NCBI RefSeq assembly: GCF_014200435.1 | Contig: NZ_JACHBR010000001.1 | Location: forward strand, 5,150,001 to 5,214,000 | Reading direction: 5' to 3' | Length of the DNA: 64,000 nt | DNA from: Sphaerisporangium krabiense | GTDB taxonomy: Bacteria; Actinomycetota; Actinomycetes; Streptosporangiales; Streptosporangiaceae | In this document: piece after piece, positions 26,876 through 35,400 of the stretch | Numbering within the stretch: position 1 is the stretch's first letter | How the letters are laid out: every line of letters starts with the position of its first letter | Program-made: the position numbers and the translations under genes | The notes under the pieces: model-generated | Database searches by the model: none | Seen by the model: the letters and a program-made list of their open reading frames with translations, nothing else | Told to the model about the DNA's origin: nothing

Positions 26876-26905
26876 AGTATGCTGCAGAATGAAAACGGTT
26901 GTCAA
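26876..26905 (-). promoter_or_regulatory. znuA promoter overlapped by a Zur box
   Basis: TTGACA (26905-26900), an 18-base spacer and CATACT (26881-26876) make a near-consensus sigma-70-type promoter whose start point would be the GTG at 26868. The palindrome TGAAAACGGTTGTCA (26890-26904; seven-base arms, one mismatch) resembles actinobacterial Zur boxes and lies over the -35 element, a good position for zinc-dependent repression. Confidence 0.75.
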
Positions 26906-26951
26906 AATCACCCGCCGACGACCGGAATACCCGGAGACCGGACGGGCGCGC

Positions 26952-27395
26952 TCAGAAGATCAGGCCGAAGCGCTCCGCCGCCAGCAGGACGAGGAAGACC
27001 CCGAGCGCCACCCGCAGGATCCTCGCCCCCGCGCCGAGCGACGGCCACGACATGTAGGCCAGCCAGGTCACGAAGGCGAGCACCGGCAGCGCGGCCAGCC
27101 CGCCCCGCCAGTCGGGCACGGCGAGCGCCACCAGCAGCAGCACCACCAGCAGCACCGGGGCGATCCAGCGCGGCAGGCCGTACAGGTAGACCAGCGGGGC
27201 CGCGCTCCCGCGCTCGACCGCGCGGCGCAGGCCCGTGGCGCCGGGCGTCATGAAGTGCTCGCCGCGCGGCAGCGGGCGGCCCGCGGGACGCGCCTTCCCG
27301 CCGGGCGGCCTGCGCGCCAGAGGATGCGCCGGAACCGAGCGCTTGTGCGAGGAGTTCGGCGCGGACGAGGAGGCGGAGTCGTGCTTGTCGGCCAC
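26952..27395 (-). CDS. DUF6703 family membrane protein
   Basis: A 147-residue protein with a basic, disordered N-terminus of about 45 residues (Ser, Arg, Gly and Pro rich), then a GLRRAVERGSAAPLVYLYGLPRWIAPVLL motif and three transmembrane helices ending at the C-terminus (ILRVALGVFLVLLAAERFGLIF). This architecture is common in actinobacterial DUF6703 proteins. The function is unknown. It is divergent from the monooxygenase-like gene that follows. Confidence 0.7.
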   Translation of the reverse strand: MADKHDSASSSAPNSSHKRSVPAHPLARRPPGGKARPAGRPLPRGEHFMTPGATGLRRAVERGSAAPLVYLYGLPRWIAPVLLVVLLLVALAVPDWRGGLAALPVLAFVTWLAYMSWPSLGAGARILRVALGVFLVLLAAERFGLIF

Positions 27396-27459
27396 GGTTC
27401 GAGCCTATCGGCGCGGACCCGCGCGGCGGCACCCCGCGGGTGCTGGCATGCTGAACGGC

Positions 27460-27741
27460 ATGTTCGCGGTCATCCGGTACTCCGTTCCCGAGGCGCGCGC
27501 CGAAGAGTTCACGCGGTCCGCCCGATCCGTCCTCGCCGTGCTGGCCGCCCAGTCCGGGTTCCGCTCCGGGAGGATCGGCAGATCGGTGGACGAGCCGAAC
27601 CTGTGGGCGGTGGTCAGCGAGTGGGACGGGGCCGGCTTCTACCGGCGCGCCCTGTCGGCGGCGCGCATGGACATGTATCCGACCATGGACATGGTCGTCA
27701 ACGAGCCCAGCGCCTACGAGATCATGGAGGAGATCGCCTGA
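27460..27741 (+). CDS. ABM (antibiotic biosynthesis monooxygenase)-type dimeric barrel protein
   Basis: A 93-residue single-domain protein with the beta-alpha-beta pattern of the ABM ferredoxin-like fold: MFAVIRYSVPEARAEEFTRSARSVLAVLAAQ, then GRIGRSVDEPNLWAVVSEWDG and FYRRALSAARMDMYPTMDMVV. Members form dimers and can be monooxygenases or heme-related enzymes, but many are of unknown role. The ATG at 27460 is chosen as the fold begins there; an ATG four codons upstream is possible. The gene lies 117 bases before the glycyl-tRNA synthetase, a position I believe is common in actinomycetes. Confidence 0.7.
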   Translation: MFAVIRYSVPEARAEEFTRSARSVLAVLAAQSGFRSGRIGRSVDEPNLWAVVSEWDGAGFYRRALSAARMDMYPTMDMVVNEPSAYEIMEEIA

Positions 27742-27858
27742 CCGGCGATTGTGGGCGGGTCGCGTCGCGCGTTCCCCTAAGCTTGGTGTGATCGAGCAGG
27801 TGACGCGCCCTGTGATCGCACGACCCAACCCCGACCGCCAGCCGGATGGAGATTCTCG

Positions 27859-29247
27859 ATGGCCCGCCGTACCGACATCATGGACACGATCGTCAGCCTC
27901 GCCAAACGGCGGGGGCTCGTGTACCCGTCGAGCGAGATCTACGGAGGTCTGCGCGCGTCCTGGGACTACGGCCCGCTCGGCGTCGAGCTCAAGAACAACG
28001 TCAAGCGCGAGTGGTGGAAGTCCATGGTGCAGGGCCGCGAGGACGTCGTCGGCCTGGACTCCTCGGTCATCCTGGCCCGCGAGGTCTGGGAGGCCAGCGG
28101 CCACGTCAAGGAGTTCGTGGACCCGCTGACCGAGTGCCAGTCCTGCCACAAGCGCTTCCGCGCCGACCACCTCGAAGAGGCCTACGCCGAGAAGCACGGC
28201 GGCCGTGCCCCCGAGAACGGCCTGGCCGACCTGGTCTGCCCCAACTGCGGCACCAAGGGCGCCTTCACCGCCCCCCGCATGTTCAACGGCCTGCTGAAGA
28301 CCTACCTCGGCGCGGTCGAGGACGAGTCCGGCCTGGCCTACCTGCGCCCGGAGACCGCGCAGGGCATCTTCATCAACTACCTCAACGTCCAGCAGTCCTC
28401 CCGCAAGAAGATCCCGTTCGGTATCGGCCAGATCGGCAAGTCGTTCCGCAACGAGATCACCCCGGGCAACTTCATCTTCCGCACCCGCGAGTTCGAGCAG
28501 ATGGAGATGGAGTTCTTCGTCAAGCCGGGCAGCGACGAGGAGTGGCACCAGTACTGGATCGACGAGCGCTTCCGCTGGTACACCGATCTCGGCATCACCC
28601 CCGAGAACCTGCGGCTGTACGAGCACCCGAAGGACAAGCTGTCGCACTACTCCAAGCGCACCGTCGACATCGAGTACCGCTTCAACTTCACCGGCTCGGA
28701 GTGGGGTGAGCTGGAGGGCGTCGCCAACCGCACCGACTTCGACCTCAGCACCCACGCCGCCGCCTCCGGCACCGACCTGTCGTTCTTCGAGCAGGACTCC
28801 GGCGAGCGCTACGTGCCGTACGTCATCGAGCCGGCCGCCGGCGTGGACCGCTGCGCGCTCACCTTCCTGATCGACGCCTACACGGTGGACGAGGCCCCGA
28901 ACGCCAAGGGCGTCATGGAGCAGCGCACGGTCATGCGCCTCGACCACCGGCTCGCGCCGGTCAAGGCGGCCGTCCTGCCGCTGTCGCGCAACGCCGACCT
29001 GTCGCCCAAGGCGCGCGACCTGGCCACCCTGCTGCGCCGCCGCTGGAACGTCGAGTTCGACGACGCCGGGGCGATCGGCCGCCGCTACCGCCGCCAGGAC
29101 GAGATCGGCACGCCGTTCTGCGTCACGGTCGACTTCGACACCCTGGACGACAACGCCGTGACGATCCGCGAGCGCGACTCGATGGCGCAGAAGCGCATCG
29201 CCCTGGACCAGGTCGACTCCTACCTGCGCCAGCACCTCAACGACTGA
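27859..29247 (+). CDS. glyQS: Glycyl-tRNA synthetase (dimeric, class II)
   Basis: A 462-residue alpha2-type glycyl-tRNA synthetase charging tRNA-Gly with glycine. Class II motif 1 includes [20 protein letters not shown], motif 2 is seen as [20 protein letters not shown], and motif 3 as [17 protein letters not shown] zinc-binding insert carries two CxxC pairs (CQSC, CPNC). The C-terminal anticodon domain follows from about residue 350. GGAG lies seven bases before the ATG. Its end overlaps the end of the convergent HExxH gene by 11 bases. Confidence 0.95.
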   Translation: MARRTDIMDTIVSLAKRRGLVYPSSEIYGGLRASWDYGPLGVELKNNVKREWWKSMVQGREDVVGLDSSVILAREVWEASGHVKEFVDPLTECQSCHKRFRADHLEEAYAEKHGGRAPENGLADLVCPNCGTKGAFTAPRMFNGLLKTYLGAVEDESGLAYLRPETAQGIFINYLNVQQSSRKKIPFGIGQIGKSFRNEITPGNFIFRTREFEQMEMEFFVKPGSDEEWHQYWIDERFRWYTDLGITPENLRLYEHPKDKLSHYSKRTVDIEYRFNFTGSEWGELEGVANRTDFDLSTHAAASGTDLSFFEQDSGERYVPYVIEPAAGVDRCALTFLIDAYTVDEAPNAKGVMEQRTVMRLDHRLAPVKAAVLPLSRNADLSPKARDLATLLRRRWNVEFDDAGAIGRRYRRQDEIGTPFCVTVDFDTLDDNAVTIRERDSMAQKRIALDQVDSYLRQHLND

Positions 29248-30568
29248 CGCCGATCCGGGCGCGGTTCAGCCACCGGGTCAGGTGCTCCTCGGCGAGGCGC
29301 CCGGCCCGGCCGACCGCCGCGCGGGGGACGTCCTCGGCCCGCAGCTCGGCGAGCGATGCCACCATGCCGGTGACGAACCGCTCGCCGTGCCCGGTGAGCA
29401 GGCCGCCGCCGAGCAGCACGTGCGCGACGTCCCAGGTCGCCTCCCGCCACCGGGCGAACTCGGTCTGCGCCTCCAGGCGGGCCGCCGGGTCGCTGTCGGC
29501 GTCCCACTGCCGGCGCAGGAACCGCGCGATGCCGAGGTGGGCGTAGGCCCCCTGCAGCAGGCCCTCGGCGGGCCGGGGGTCCTCGCGCCAGGGGGCGTAG
29601 AACCTCTCGCCGCCGGGCCCGGCGATCAGCGGGAACATCGTGCCGAGCGCGGCCAGCTTGGCGTGCTGCACCTCGTGCGCCAAGCCCCGGGCCAGGTCCA
29701 GCGGGCGGGGCGGGCGGGACATGGCGACGCAGCCGAACGCCTCCGCCGACGTCGCGCTGGCGACGCCGTCCGGCGGGGCCTGGAGCGGGACGAGCACCCG
29801 CAGCCCCGCCGCCACCTCCCCGGCCACCCCGCGATGCGCCCGCCCGAGCAGGGCCCAGCCCCGGCCGATCACCGCCTGCCACGCGGCGACCTCGCCGGGG
29901 GACAGGCGCGGGCCCACCCGCGGGTGCGGCGGGAAGCGCAGCGGGTCGGTGTCGTCCAGCAGGAACGTGACCGCGGCCTCGGCGGTACCGGCGCTCAGGC
30001 GGCGCAGGCCGAGCCAGGCGCCGGCCTCGGTGTGCGGGTCGCGGGGCACGGTGACCGCCCGCCCGGCCGCGGTGACCACGGCGCCGCCCCGCCCGTCGGG
30101 CCGCACGACCGCCCACGCCTCCGGCGCGCCGGGCAGCAGGGCGACGCCCAGCGAGGGCAGCGTGACCCGGCCCCGCGTGACGGGCACTCCCACCCGCAGC
30201 GGCACCCGGCCCCGGACGGCGGCGACGGCGGCCACGGCGGCGAGCTGGGCCGGATCGGCCCGGGGGTCGCCGAGCATGAGCCCGCGCAGGACGCGCAGCG
30301 CCCAGAACCCGACGGCCGGGTAGGTCACCGCGTCGCGGACGGCGGCCGGGACCGTCCGCTGGAGCCGGGCCAGCAGCGCGTAGGCGTCGGCGGCCCGGCG
30401 CGCCCCGGGGTGGCCGGCCGCCGCGGCCGTGTCGACGACGGCGCGCAGCAGGACCAGGCGCTTGCTGTGCTCGGCCGCCGCCAGGGCGCGCACCGCCGCG
30501 GGGCCGCCGCCCCCGGCGGCGAGACGGTCGAACAGTCCGGCCGGCAGCGAATGCCGACGCGGGCTCAC
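29237..30568 (-). CDS. HExxH-motif RiPP-associated protein (alpha-ketoglutarate HExxH peptide beta-hydroxylase type)
   Basis: A 443-residue protein starting with GTG in a GTGA overlap with the stop of fxsB. The family hallmark is HEVQH at residues 298-302 in [17 protein letters not shown], followed about 70 residues later by possible further ligands in [10 protein letters not shown] and ARFLRRQWD. The N-terminal two thirds are alanine-rich helices with a beta-sheet region ([13 protein letters not shown]). In related loci such HExxH proteins are fused to, or placed beside, FxsB-type radical SAM enzymes and are iron-dependent peptide hydroxylases. The intact HExxH argues that this one is active. 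Substrate and position of hydroxylation are inference. Confidence 0.78.
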   Translation of the reverse strand: MSPRRHSLPAGLFDRLAAGGGGPAAVRALAAAEHSKRLVLLRAVVDTAAAAGHPGARRAADAYALLARLQRTVPAAVRDAVTYPAVGFWALRVLRGLMLGDPRADPAQLAAVAAVAAVRGRVPLRVGVPVTRGRVTLPSLGVALLPGAPEAWAVVRPDGRGGAVVTAAGRAVTVPRDPHTEAGAWLGLRRLSAGTAEAAVTFLLDDTDPLRFPPHPRVGPRLSPGEVAAWQAVIGRGWALLGRAHRGVAGEVAAGLRVLVPLQAPPDGVASATSAEAFGCVAMSRPPRPLDLARGLAHEVQHAKLAALGTMFPLIAGPGGERFYAPWREDPRPAEGLLQGAYAHLGIARFLRRQWDADSDPAARLEAQTEFARWREATWDVAHVLLGGGLLTGHGERFVTGMVASLAELRAEDVPRAAVGRAGRLAEEHLTRWLNRARIGVSR

Positions 30569-31851
30569 GAGGCCACGGGGCGGAGCGAGCGGCGCAGCCG
30601 GGCCACGTCGGCGGCGAGCCGCCGGCGGATGTGGGCGATCAGCTTGTACAGGTCGGGGCAGTAGACGCTGGGGTTGGCGAACCCCGATCCGGCGCGGTAG
30701 CGGTCGGCGTAGTGGCCGCCGCCGCACACCCGGCGCAGCTCGCACGACCGGCAGGCGGGCGCGAGCGCGTCCGGGCCGATCTGGCGGGCGACGATGGGCG
30801 CGAGCAGCAGGGCGTCGTCGAAGGACGCGCTCGCCACGTTCAGCCCGGTGCCGGGGGCGCCGGGGTAGGCGGTCTTCAGCACGTCGGACTGCTCGATGGC
30901 GCCGTCGGTCTCGACGATCACGCAGCTCATCGGCTCCAGGCCGAGGCTCTCCGCCGGCGCGGCGCCGCCGAGCAGGAGGTGCATGATCTCCTCGAAGCGG
31001 CGGACGCCGGTGGGCCGGGTCTCGGCGGCGTACCAGCGGTCGAAGACGGCGATCAGCCAGTCGGCGTACGGCGTCCGCGCGTCGCCGGGGGAGCGGCCGG
31101 GCGGCGGGGACGACCAGTTGCCGTGGGGGAGCAGGAAGTCGATCGCGGGCGGGTCGAAGCGCAGCAACCCCTCGTAGACGCGGATCGGGTCGTTGCGCGG
31201 GTCCACGGTGCACAGCAGGCCGCCGTACAGGTGCCGGTAGGGGCTCTGGCGGAGGAGGTCGAGCGCGGCCGCGACCCGGGCGTGGCTGCCCCGTCCGTCG
31301 GCGCGGCGCCGGTGGCGGTCGTGGGCCTGCGCGTCGCCGTCGAGGCTGACGCCGACCGTGACGCCGAGCTCGGCGAACAGGCGCAGGAAGCCCTCGTCGA
31401 GCAGCATGCCGTTGGTCTGCACGGCGAACCGCGCCCGCCTGCGCGGCCCGAGGGCCTCGCGCACGGCGCGGACGGCGCAGGCGATGAGGTCCGGGCCCGC
31501 GAGCAGGGGCTCGCCGCCGTGCAGGACGATGCCGACCTCGGCCAGGTCGTGCGCCTCGGCGTGCTCGGCGACGCGGGCGGCGGCGTGGGCGACGGTGGAC
31601 CTCGGCATCGCGCGGGGCCGGTGGCGCCAGCTCTGGTCGGCGGCTCGGTACATGTAGCAGTACCCGCAGGCGAGATCGCATCGGCTGTGCAGCTTGAGGA
31701 TGAAACTCGTGAACGGCCGGGGGGTCCAGCCTTTCGCGATCCGCGCGCCGACGTCCAAGGTATAGGGCCATTCGGAAGCCCTGATATGGTCTGGCTTTAT
31801 CGCGTCGCCCGGGTCGCCGGCCCTTCCTTCCGCACCTGGCTTGACAGTCAC
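30565..31851 (-). CDS. fxsB: FxsB-type radical SAM/SPASM peptide-maturase
   Basis: A 428-residue radical S-adenosylmethionine enzyme. The [4Fe-4S] motif CxxxCxxC is at Cys58, Cys62 and Cys65 in CDLACGYCYMY, and the SAM-binding GGEP motif is in IVLHGGEPLL. The C-terminal SPASM domain has cysteines in SCVIVETDG, CRSCELRRVCGGG and SVYC for auxiliary clusters. The segment PFTSFILKLHSRCDLACGYCY is characteristic of FxsB. It probably installs a carbon-carbon or related crosslink into the precursor encoded divergently at 32095. The GTG start has GGGG five bases upstream. It forms a two-gene operon with the HExxH gene. Confidence 0.88.
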   Translation of the reverse strand: MTVKPGAEGRAGDPGDAIKPDHIRASEWPYTLDVGARIAKGWTPRPFTSFILKLHSRCDLACGYCYMYRAADQSWRHRPRAMPRSTVAHAAARVAEHAEAHDLAEVGIVLHGGEPLLAGPDLIACAVRAVREALGPRRRARFAVQTNGMLLDEGFLRLFAELGVTVGVSLDGDAQAHDRHRRRADGRGSHARVAAALDLLRQSPYRHLYGGLLCTVDPRNDPIRVYEGLLRFDPPAIDFLLPHGNWSSPPPGRSPGDARTPYADWLIAVFDRWYAAETRPTGVRRFEEIMHLLLGGAAPAESLGLEPMSCVIVETDGAIEQSDVLKTAYPGAPGTGLNVASASFDDALLLAPIVARQIGPDALAPACRSCELRRVCGGGHYADRYRAGSGFANPSVYCPDLYKLIAHIRRRLAADVARLRRSLRPVAS

Positions 31852-31966
31852 ATATGCCCCATGGATATCAGCTCCGGCACTTCACAGTAGTTCACGGCGC
31901 CGATCCGCCGTCAAGTCCGATGATCGGACCGCTTCGGCCGGCGGGACCGTGGGAAGATTACCCGGC

Positions 31967-31972
31967 TATGAT
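31967..31972 (+). promoter_or_regulatory. Probable -10 box of the fxsA transcript
   Basis: TATGAT at 31967-31972 is the best -10 candidate in the 243-base divergent region between fxsB and fxsA. A -35 element 17 bases upstream (GGACCG) is weak. It predicts a leader of about 115 bases before fxsA. Confidence 0.5.
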
Positions 31973-32062
31973 GGTGAAGCCCGTCGGGGCGTACGAGAAC
32001 CGCGGTGGTCCCCCCTTATGAATCCACCTGGCAGTGATCCCGACCAGCGGCAGGAGTCCCGC

Positions 32063-32098
32063 ATGCCCGGCCCATACCCGCAGGGGCGCCTCGAATGA
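32063..32098 (+). CDS. Possible 11-codon leader ORF translationally coupled to fxsA
   Basis: MPGPYPQGRLE is encoded by a short frame with AGGAG seven bases before its ATG, a better ribosome binding site than that of fxsA itself. Its TGA stop overlaps the fxsA ATG in ATGA. The same frame extends upstream to an ATG at 32018 (26 codons). Coupling or attenuation of the precursor gene is plausible, but no family or conservation evidence is available. Confidence 0.35.
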   Translation: MPGPYPQGRLE

Positions 32099-32334
32099 GG
32101 CGGGAAAGCGACGGCGACGGGGACGCCTTCGACGGCGGCCTGGACTCCGACCTCGTCGACCTTTCCGGAGTCCCTCTCGACATTGTGGCGGAAATGTCCG
32201 AATCCGCCCTGATATTTGCCTTGCGAAGGATCCGCGCCGAGGCGATTCGGGGAGTGGCCGCGTTTTCCACTGATTACGAGAGAACCCACCCCGTCGATTA
32301 CGAACGAGAGGGAGATCCGCCTCCCGCGCAGTGA
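32095..32334 (+). CDS. fxsA: FxsA-like RiPP precursor with non-canonical C-terminus
   Basis: A 79-residue peptide. The central part SDLVDLSGVPLDIVAEMSES followed by ALIFALRRIRAEA matches the leader region of FxSxx-COOH precursors (LVDLxGVPLD then a helical ALRR segment). In the usual family the chain ends with VAAFxSxx. Here the corresponding GVAAFSTDYER is not terminal and has Thr in place of the Ser; about 18 more residues follow. The motif DYER appears twice, 11 residues apart (TDYERTHP and VDYEREGD). This suggests an altered or enlarged core peptide. AGGGG lies eight bases before the ATG. Divergent FxsB and downstream FxsT support the call. Confidence 0.75.
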   Translation: MRRESDGDGDAFDGGLDSDLVDLSGVPLDIVAEMSESALIFALRRIRAEAIRGVAAFSTDYERTHPVDYEREGDPPPAQ

Positions 32335-32350
32335 TGCCGGACGCGGCATC
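32333..32350 (+). terminator. Small hairpin over the fxsA stop codon
   Basis: GATGCCG-GACG-CGGCATC forms a perfect seven-bp stem with a four-base loop that begins within the stop codon. It could reduce read-through from the precursor gene into fxsT, giving the usual excess of precursor over processing proteins. Confidence 0.45.
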
Positions 32351-32380
32351 CCGCGGCGCCGGTCGCGCACGCCCGGTGCC

Positions 32381-32386
32381 TATACT
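32381..32386 (+). promoter_or_regulatory. Possible internal promoter of fxsT
   Basis: TATACT at 32381-32386 in the 129-base gap between fxsA and fxsT is a good -10 box. No clear -35 is seen. Confidence 0.4.
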
Positions 32387-32463
32387 TAATCCCCCATCTG
32401 GCGCTCGACAAAAGCTGCGGCCGTTTCCGCTTTTCCGGCGACGGCGGGCGGAAGTGGTGGGTC

Positions 32464-35400
32464 ATGAACGAGGTCGCCGACACCCCCGGCGCCGGCCGCG
32501 TCATCCTGTTCTGCTCGACCAGCGACAACATCGGCCGCACCACGGCGATCGTCAACGTGGCGCTGATCCTCGCGGGAAACGGCCTGAACGTCCTCGTCGC
32601 CGACGCCCACGGCTCCCGCATCCGCGCCGACCACTACCTGCGCCCCTACCTCACCCCGCCCGCCGACCCGCCGGGGGCCCCGTGGAGCGTCTCCATCGAC
32701 GACGACGGGGTGAGCCTCTCCGGCCGCATGAGCCTGCTCCAGCTCGACCTCTCCGCCGGCGGGCAGGACCAGGTCCGCGCGATCCGCGAGGCCGCCGCCG
32801 CGTTCGACTACGTGCTCATCGACGCTCCCAGCGAGGGGTACGGCCCGGCCCCCGAGACGTTCTCCGGGCTCGCCGACGTCGTCGTCGCCTGCTTCCCGCT
32901 GAACATCCGCAGCATCGAGAGCTGCGCCGACGTCGCCCGCCGCGTGCAGCTCGGCGCGGGGCGCCCGGTCGCGGTGCTGGCGCTCGGCATCAAGGCAGAG
33001 ACCAGCGTCGCCGCCCCCCTGGAACAGGCCAGGAACGTGGTCACGCGCCGTTTCGCCGAGCTGGGCGCCGGCCGCGAGCCGACCTACGTCGAGATCCCCT
33101 ACGCGCCGGTGTACTCCTTCTCCGACACGCTCGCGACGCTCAACGAGCCGCCCGGCAAGGCCGACGGCCTGCGCGTCGCCTACGAACGGCTGGCCGAGGA
33201 GCTGACCGGCGGCCTGGCGGGCGCGCTGCGCCGCGTGACGCTGGTGTACTCGCCCCGCGACCGTGCCTGGGCCGAATGGGCGCAGGCCCAGCTCGAACGC
33301 CTCGGGGTCCGTGTCCGCGTCCTTGCCTCAGGCGCGATCGACGGGCAGGCCCTCGTCGGGGACGCCCTGATCCTCGTGATCTCGCCCGCCGGCCTGCCGC
33401 CCGAGCAGGTCGCGTGGCTGCGCCGTGTGCCCGAGTCCGGCATCCGCCTGGTGCTCGTCGACGGCCGGCGCATCCCGGAGGGGCTGACCCACCTGCCGCG
33501 GCTCGAACTGCCCGCGCGAAGCGAGGCCGAGGCCCTGCGCACGCTGCGGCGCGAGCTGCGCGTCGCCGGCCCGCGCGCCGACGCCGCCGGCGGGGCCAGG
33601 TTCCCGGGCACGCCGGCGACCGCCGGCCTCCCGCCGCGCGACCCGGGCTTCGTCGGCCGCGACCGCGAGATCGACGCCCTGCGGGACGCCCTCGCCGCGG
33701 CGCGTGAGGACCAGCGCGTGTGCACGCTGCACGGCCCCCCGGGCATCGGGAAGAGCGAGGTCGCCCTGGAGTACGGCCACCGCTTCGCCGGGGCCTACGA
33801 CCTGGTGTGGTGGATCCCCGGCGAGGGCGCCGCCGACGTCCGCCAGGGCCTGGCCGACCTCGCCGTCGCCCTCGGCATCCCCACGGGCGCCGACGCGGCC
33901 GAGGCCGTGCTGCGCCACCTCGGCTCCGAGGAGTCGGGAAGCTGGCTCCTGCTCTACGACGGCGTCACCGGCGAGGACGACCTCGCGCCCCACATCCCCC
34001 TCACCCGCGACCGCTGCGACGTCGTCGTCACCACGCGCGCCGCCCCGCTCGACTCCCGCAGGCCGGGGCTCCCGATCGGGCCGCTCGCCGGCGCCGAGGC
34101 CCTGGCCCTCCTCGCCCGGCACGTGCCCGACCTCACCGAAGAGCAGGCCGAGCCCGTCGTGGCGCGCGTCGGCGGCGTCCCCCTGGTCCTGGACGTGGCG
34201 GGGGCCTGGATCTCCGCCGCGCGCTCGCGCGTGCGCGAGGACAGCGTCCGCTTCCGCGACGCGCTCAGCCACGCGGTGGCGCGCTTCGCCGACGAGTACG
34301 ACCGCGTCCTCGGGGAGTGCCAGGCCCGCGGCCAGACCACCCCTGCCTCCCGCGTCATGCTCGACCTCGCCCTGGAGACCCTGCCCGGCGACATCGGCGG
34401 GCGGGCGCTGCGCCGCGACAACCTCGGCGGCGACGCCGCCCTGCGCCTGCTCGGGGTGTGCGCCTGCCTGTCGCCGCGCGGCGTCGCCCTGCGGGTGCTC
34501 CGCTCGGCCCCGATGCTCGGGCTGCTCACCGACGCCGACAAGCTGAACGATCCCCTCATGGTCGACGTCATGCTGCGCAGCCTCGGCCGGTACGGCCTGG
34601 TCGAGGTCGACCTCGGCCGGCCCGACCAGCCGGTCCGCGCGCACGGCCTGGTGCGCGCCCTGGTCCGCGAGAGGATGGGCGAGGACGGGGTGCGCGGCCT
34701 GCTGCGCGACCTGCGCGGCGCCCTGGCCGCCCTCTCCCCGTCCGATGACGCCGACGAGTCGGGACCGGCGCTCCACGCCGAGCTGGACCGCCACTTCGAG
34801 GCCGTCCGGGCGTGGGACGACGCGCGGCCCGAGGTGCGGCGGTGGGTCCTGCGCCAGCTCTCGTTCGTCCTGCGCGCCGACGACAAGCTCGCCGTCGACC
34901 GGGTGAAGGACATCGGCTCGCGGGTGCTCGCCGCCTGGGACGACGAGTCCCTGCCCCGGCTGCGGCTGCTCGACCTGCTGGCCGAGGTCTCGCGGAGCCG
35001 GGGCGACCACCACGACCACCTGCGGTACAGCTTCCAGGCGCTGCGGTCCCAGCGGGTGGTGCTCGGCATCAACCACCCGCGCACGCTGCTCACCGCGGGC
35101 GCCCACGCGACGGCGCTGCGCGCCATGGGCGAGTTCGAGGAGGCCCGCGACATGGAGCGCGACGTCCTGCGCGAACTGCGCGAGCTGCTCGGCGCCCACC
35201 ACCCGCTGACCGGCAACGCCATGCACAACCTGGCGATCTCCGAGGCCCTGGTCGGCGACGCGCGGCGCGCGCTGGAGCTGGCGCAGCAGCGCTACGAGCT
35301 GCGCGTGCGCATGGCCGGCGAGGGCGACCCCGCGGCCGTGCGCACCGCGATCACGATGGCGCGCTACCACCGCGACCTCGGCCGGCTGGACGACTCGTTC

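Noticed and set aside
29237-31771. An 844-codon open frame covering both the HExxH and radical SAM genes
   Set aside because: It is in frame only with the HExxH gene. Its first 400 codons are an out-of-frame reading of fxsB rich in Arg and Pro; the GTG at 30568 is the real start.
31841-32098. An 85-codon frame ending at the fxsA start
   Set aside because: The full-length version overlaps the start of fxsB and its promoter region and has no supporting site. Only the last 11-26 codons are plausible and are reported as a leader frame.
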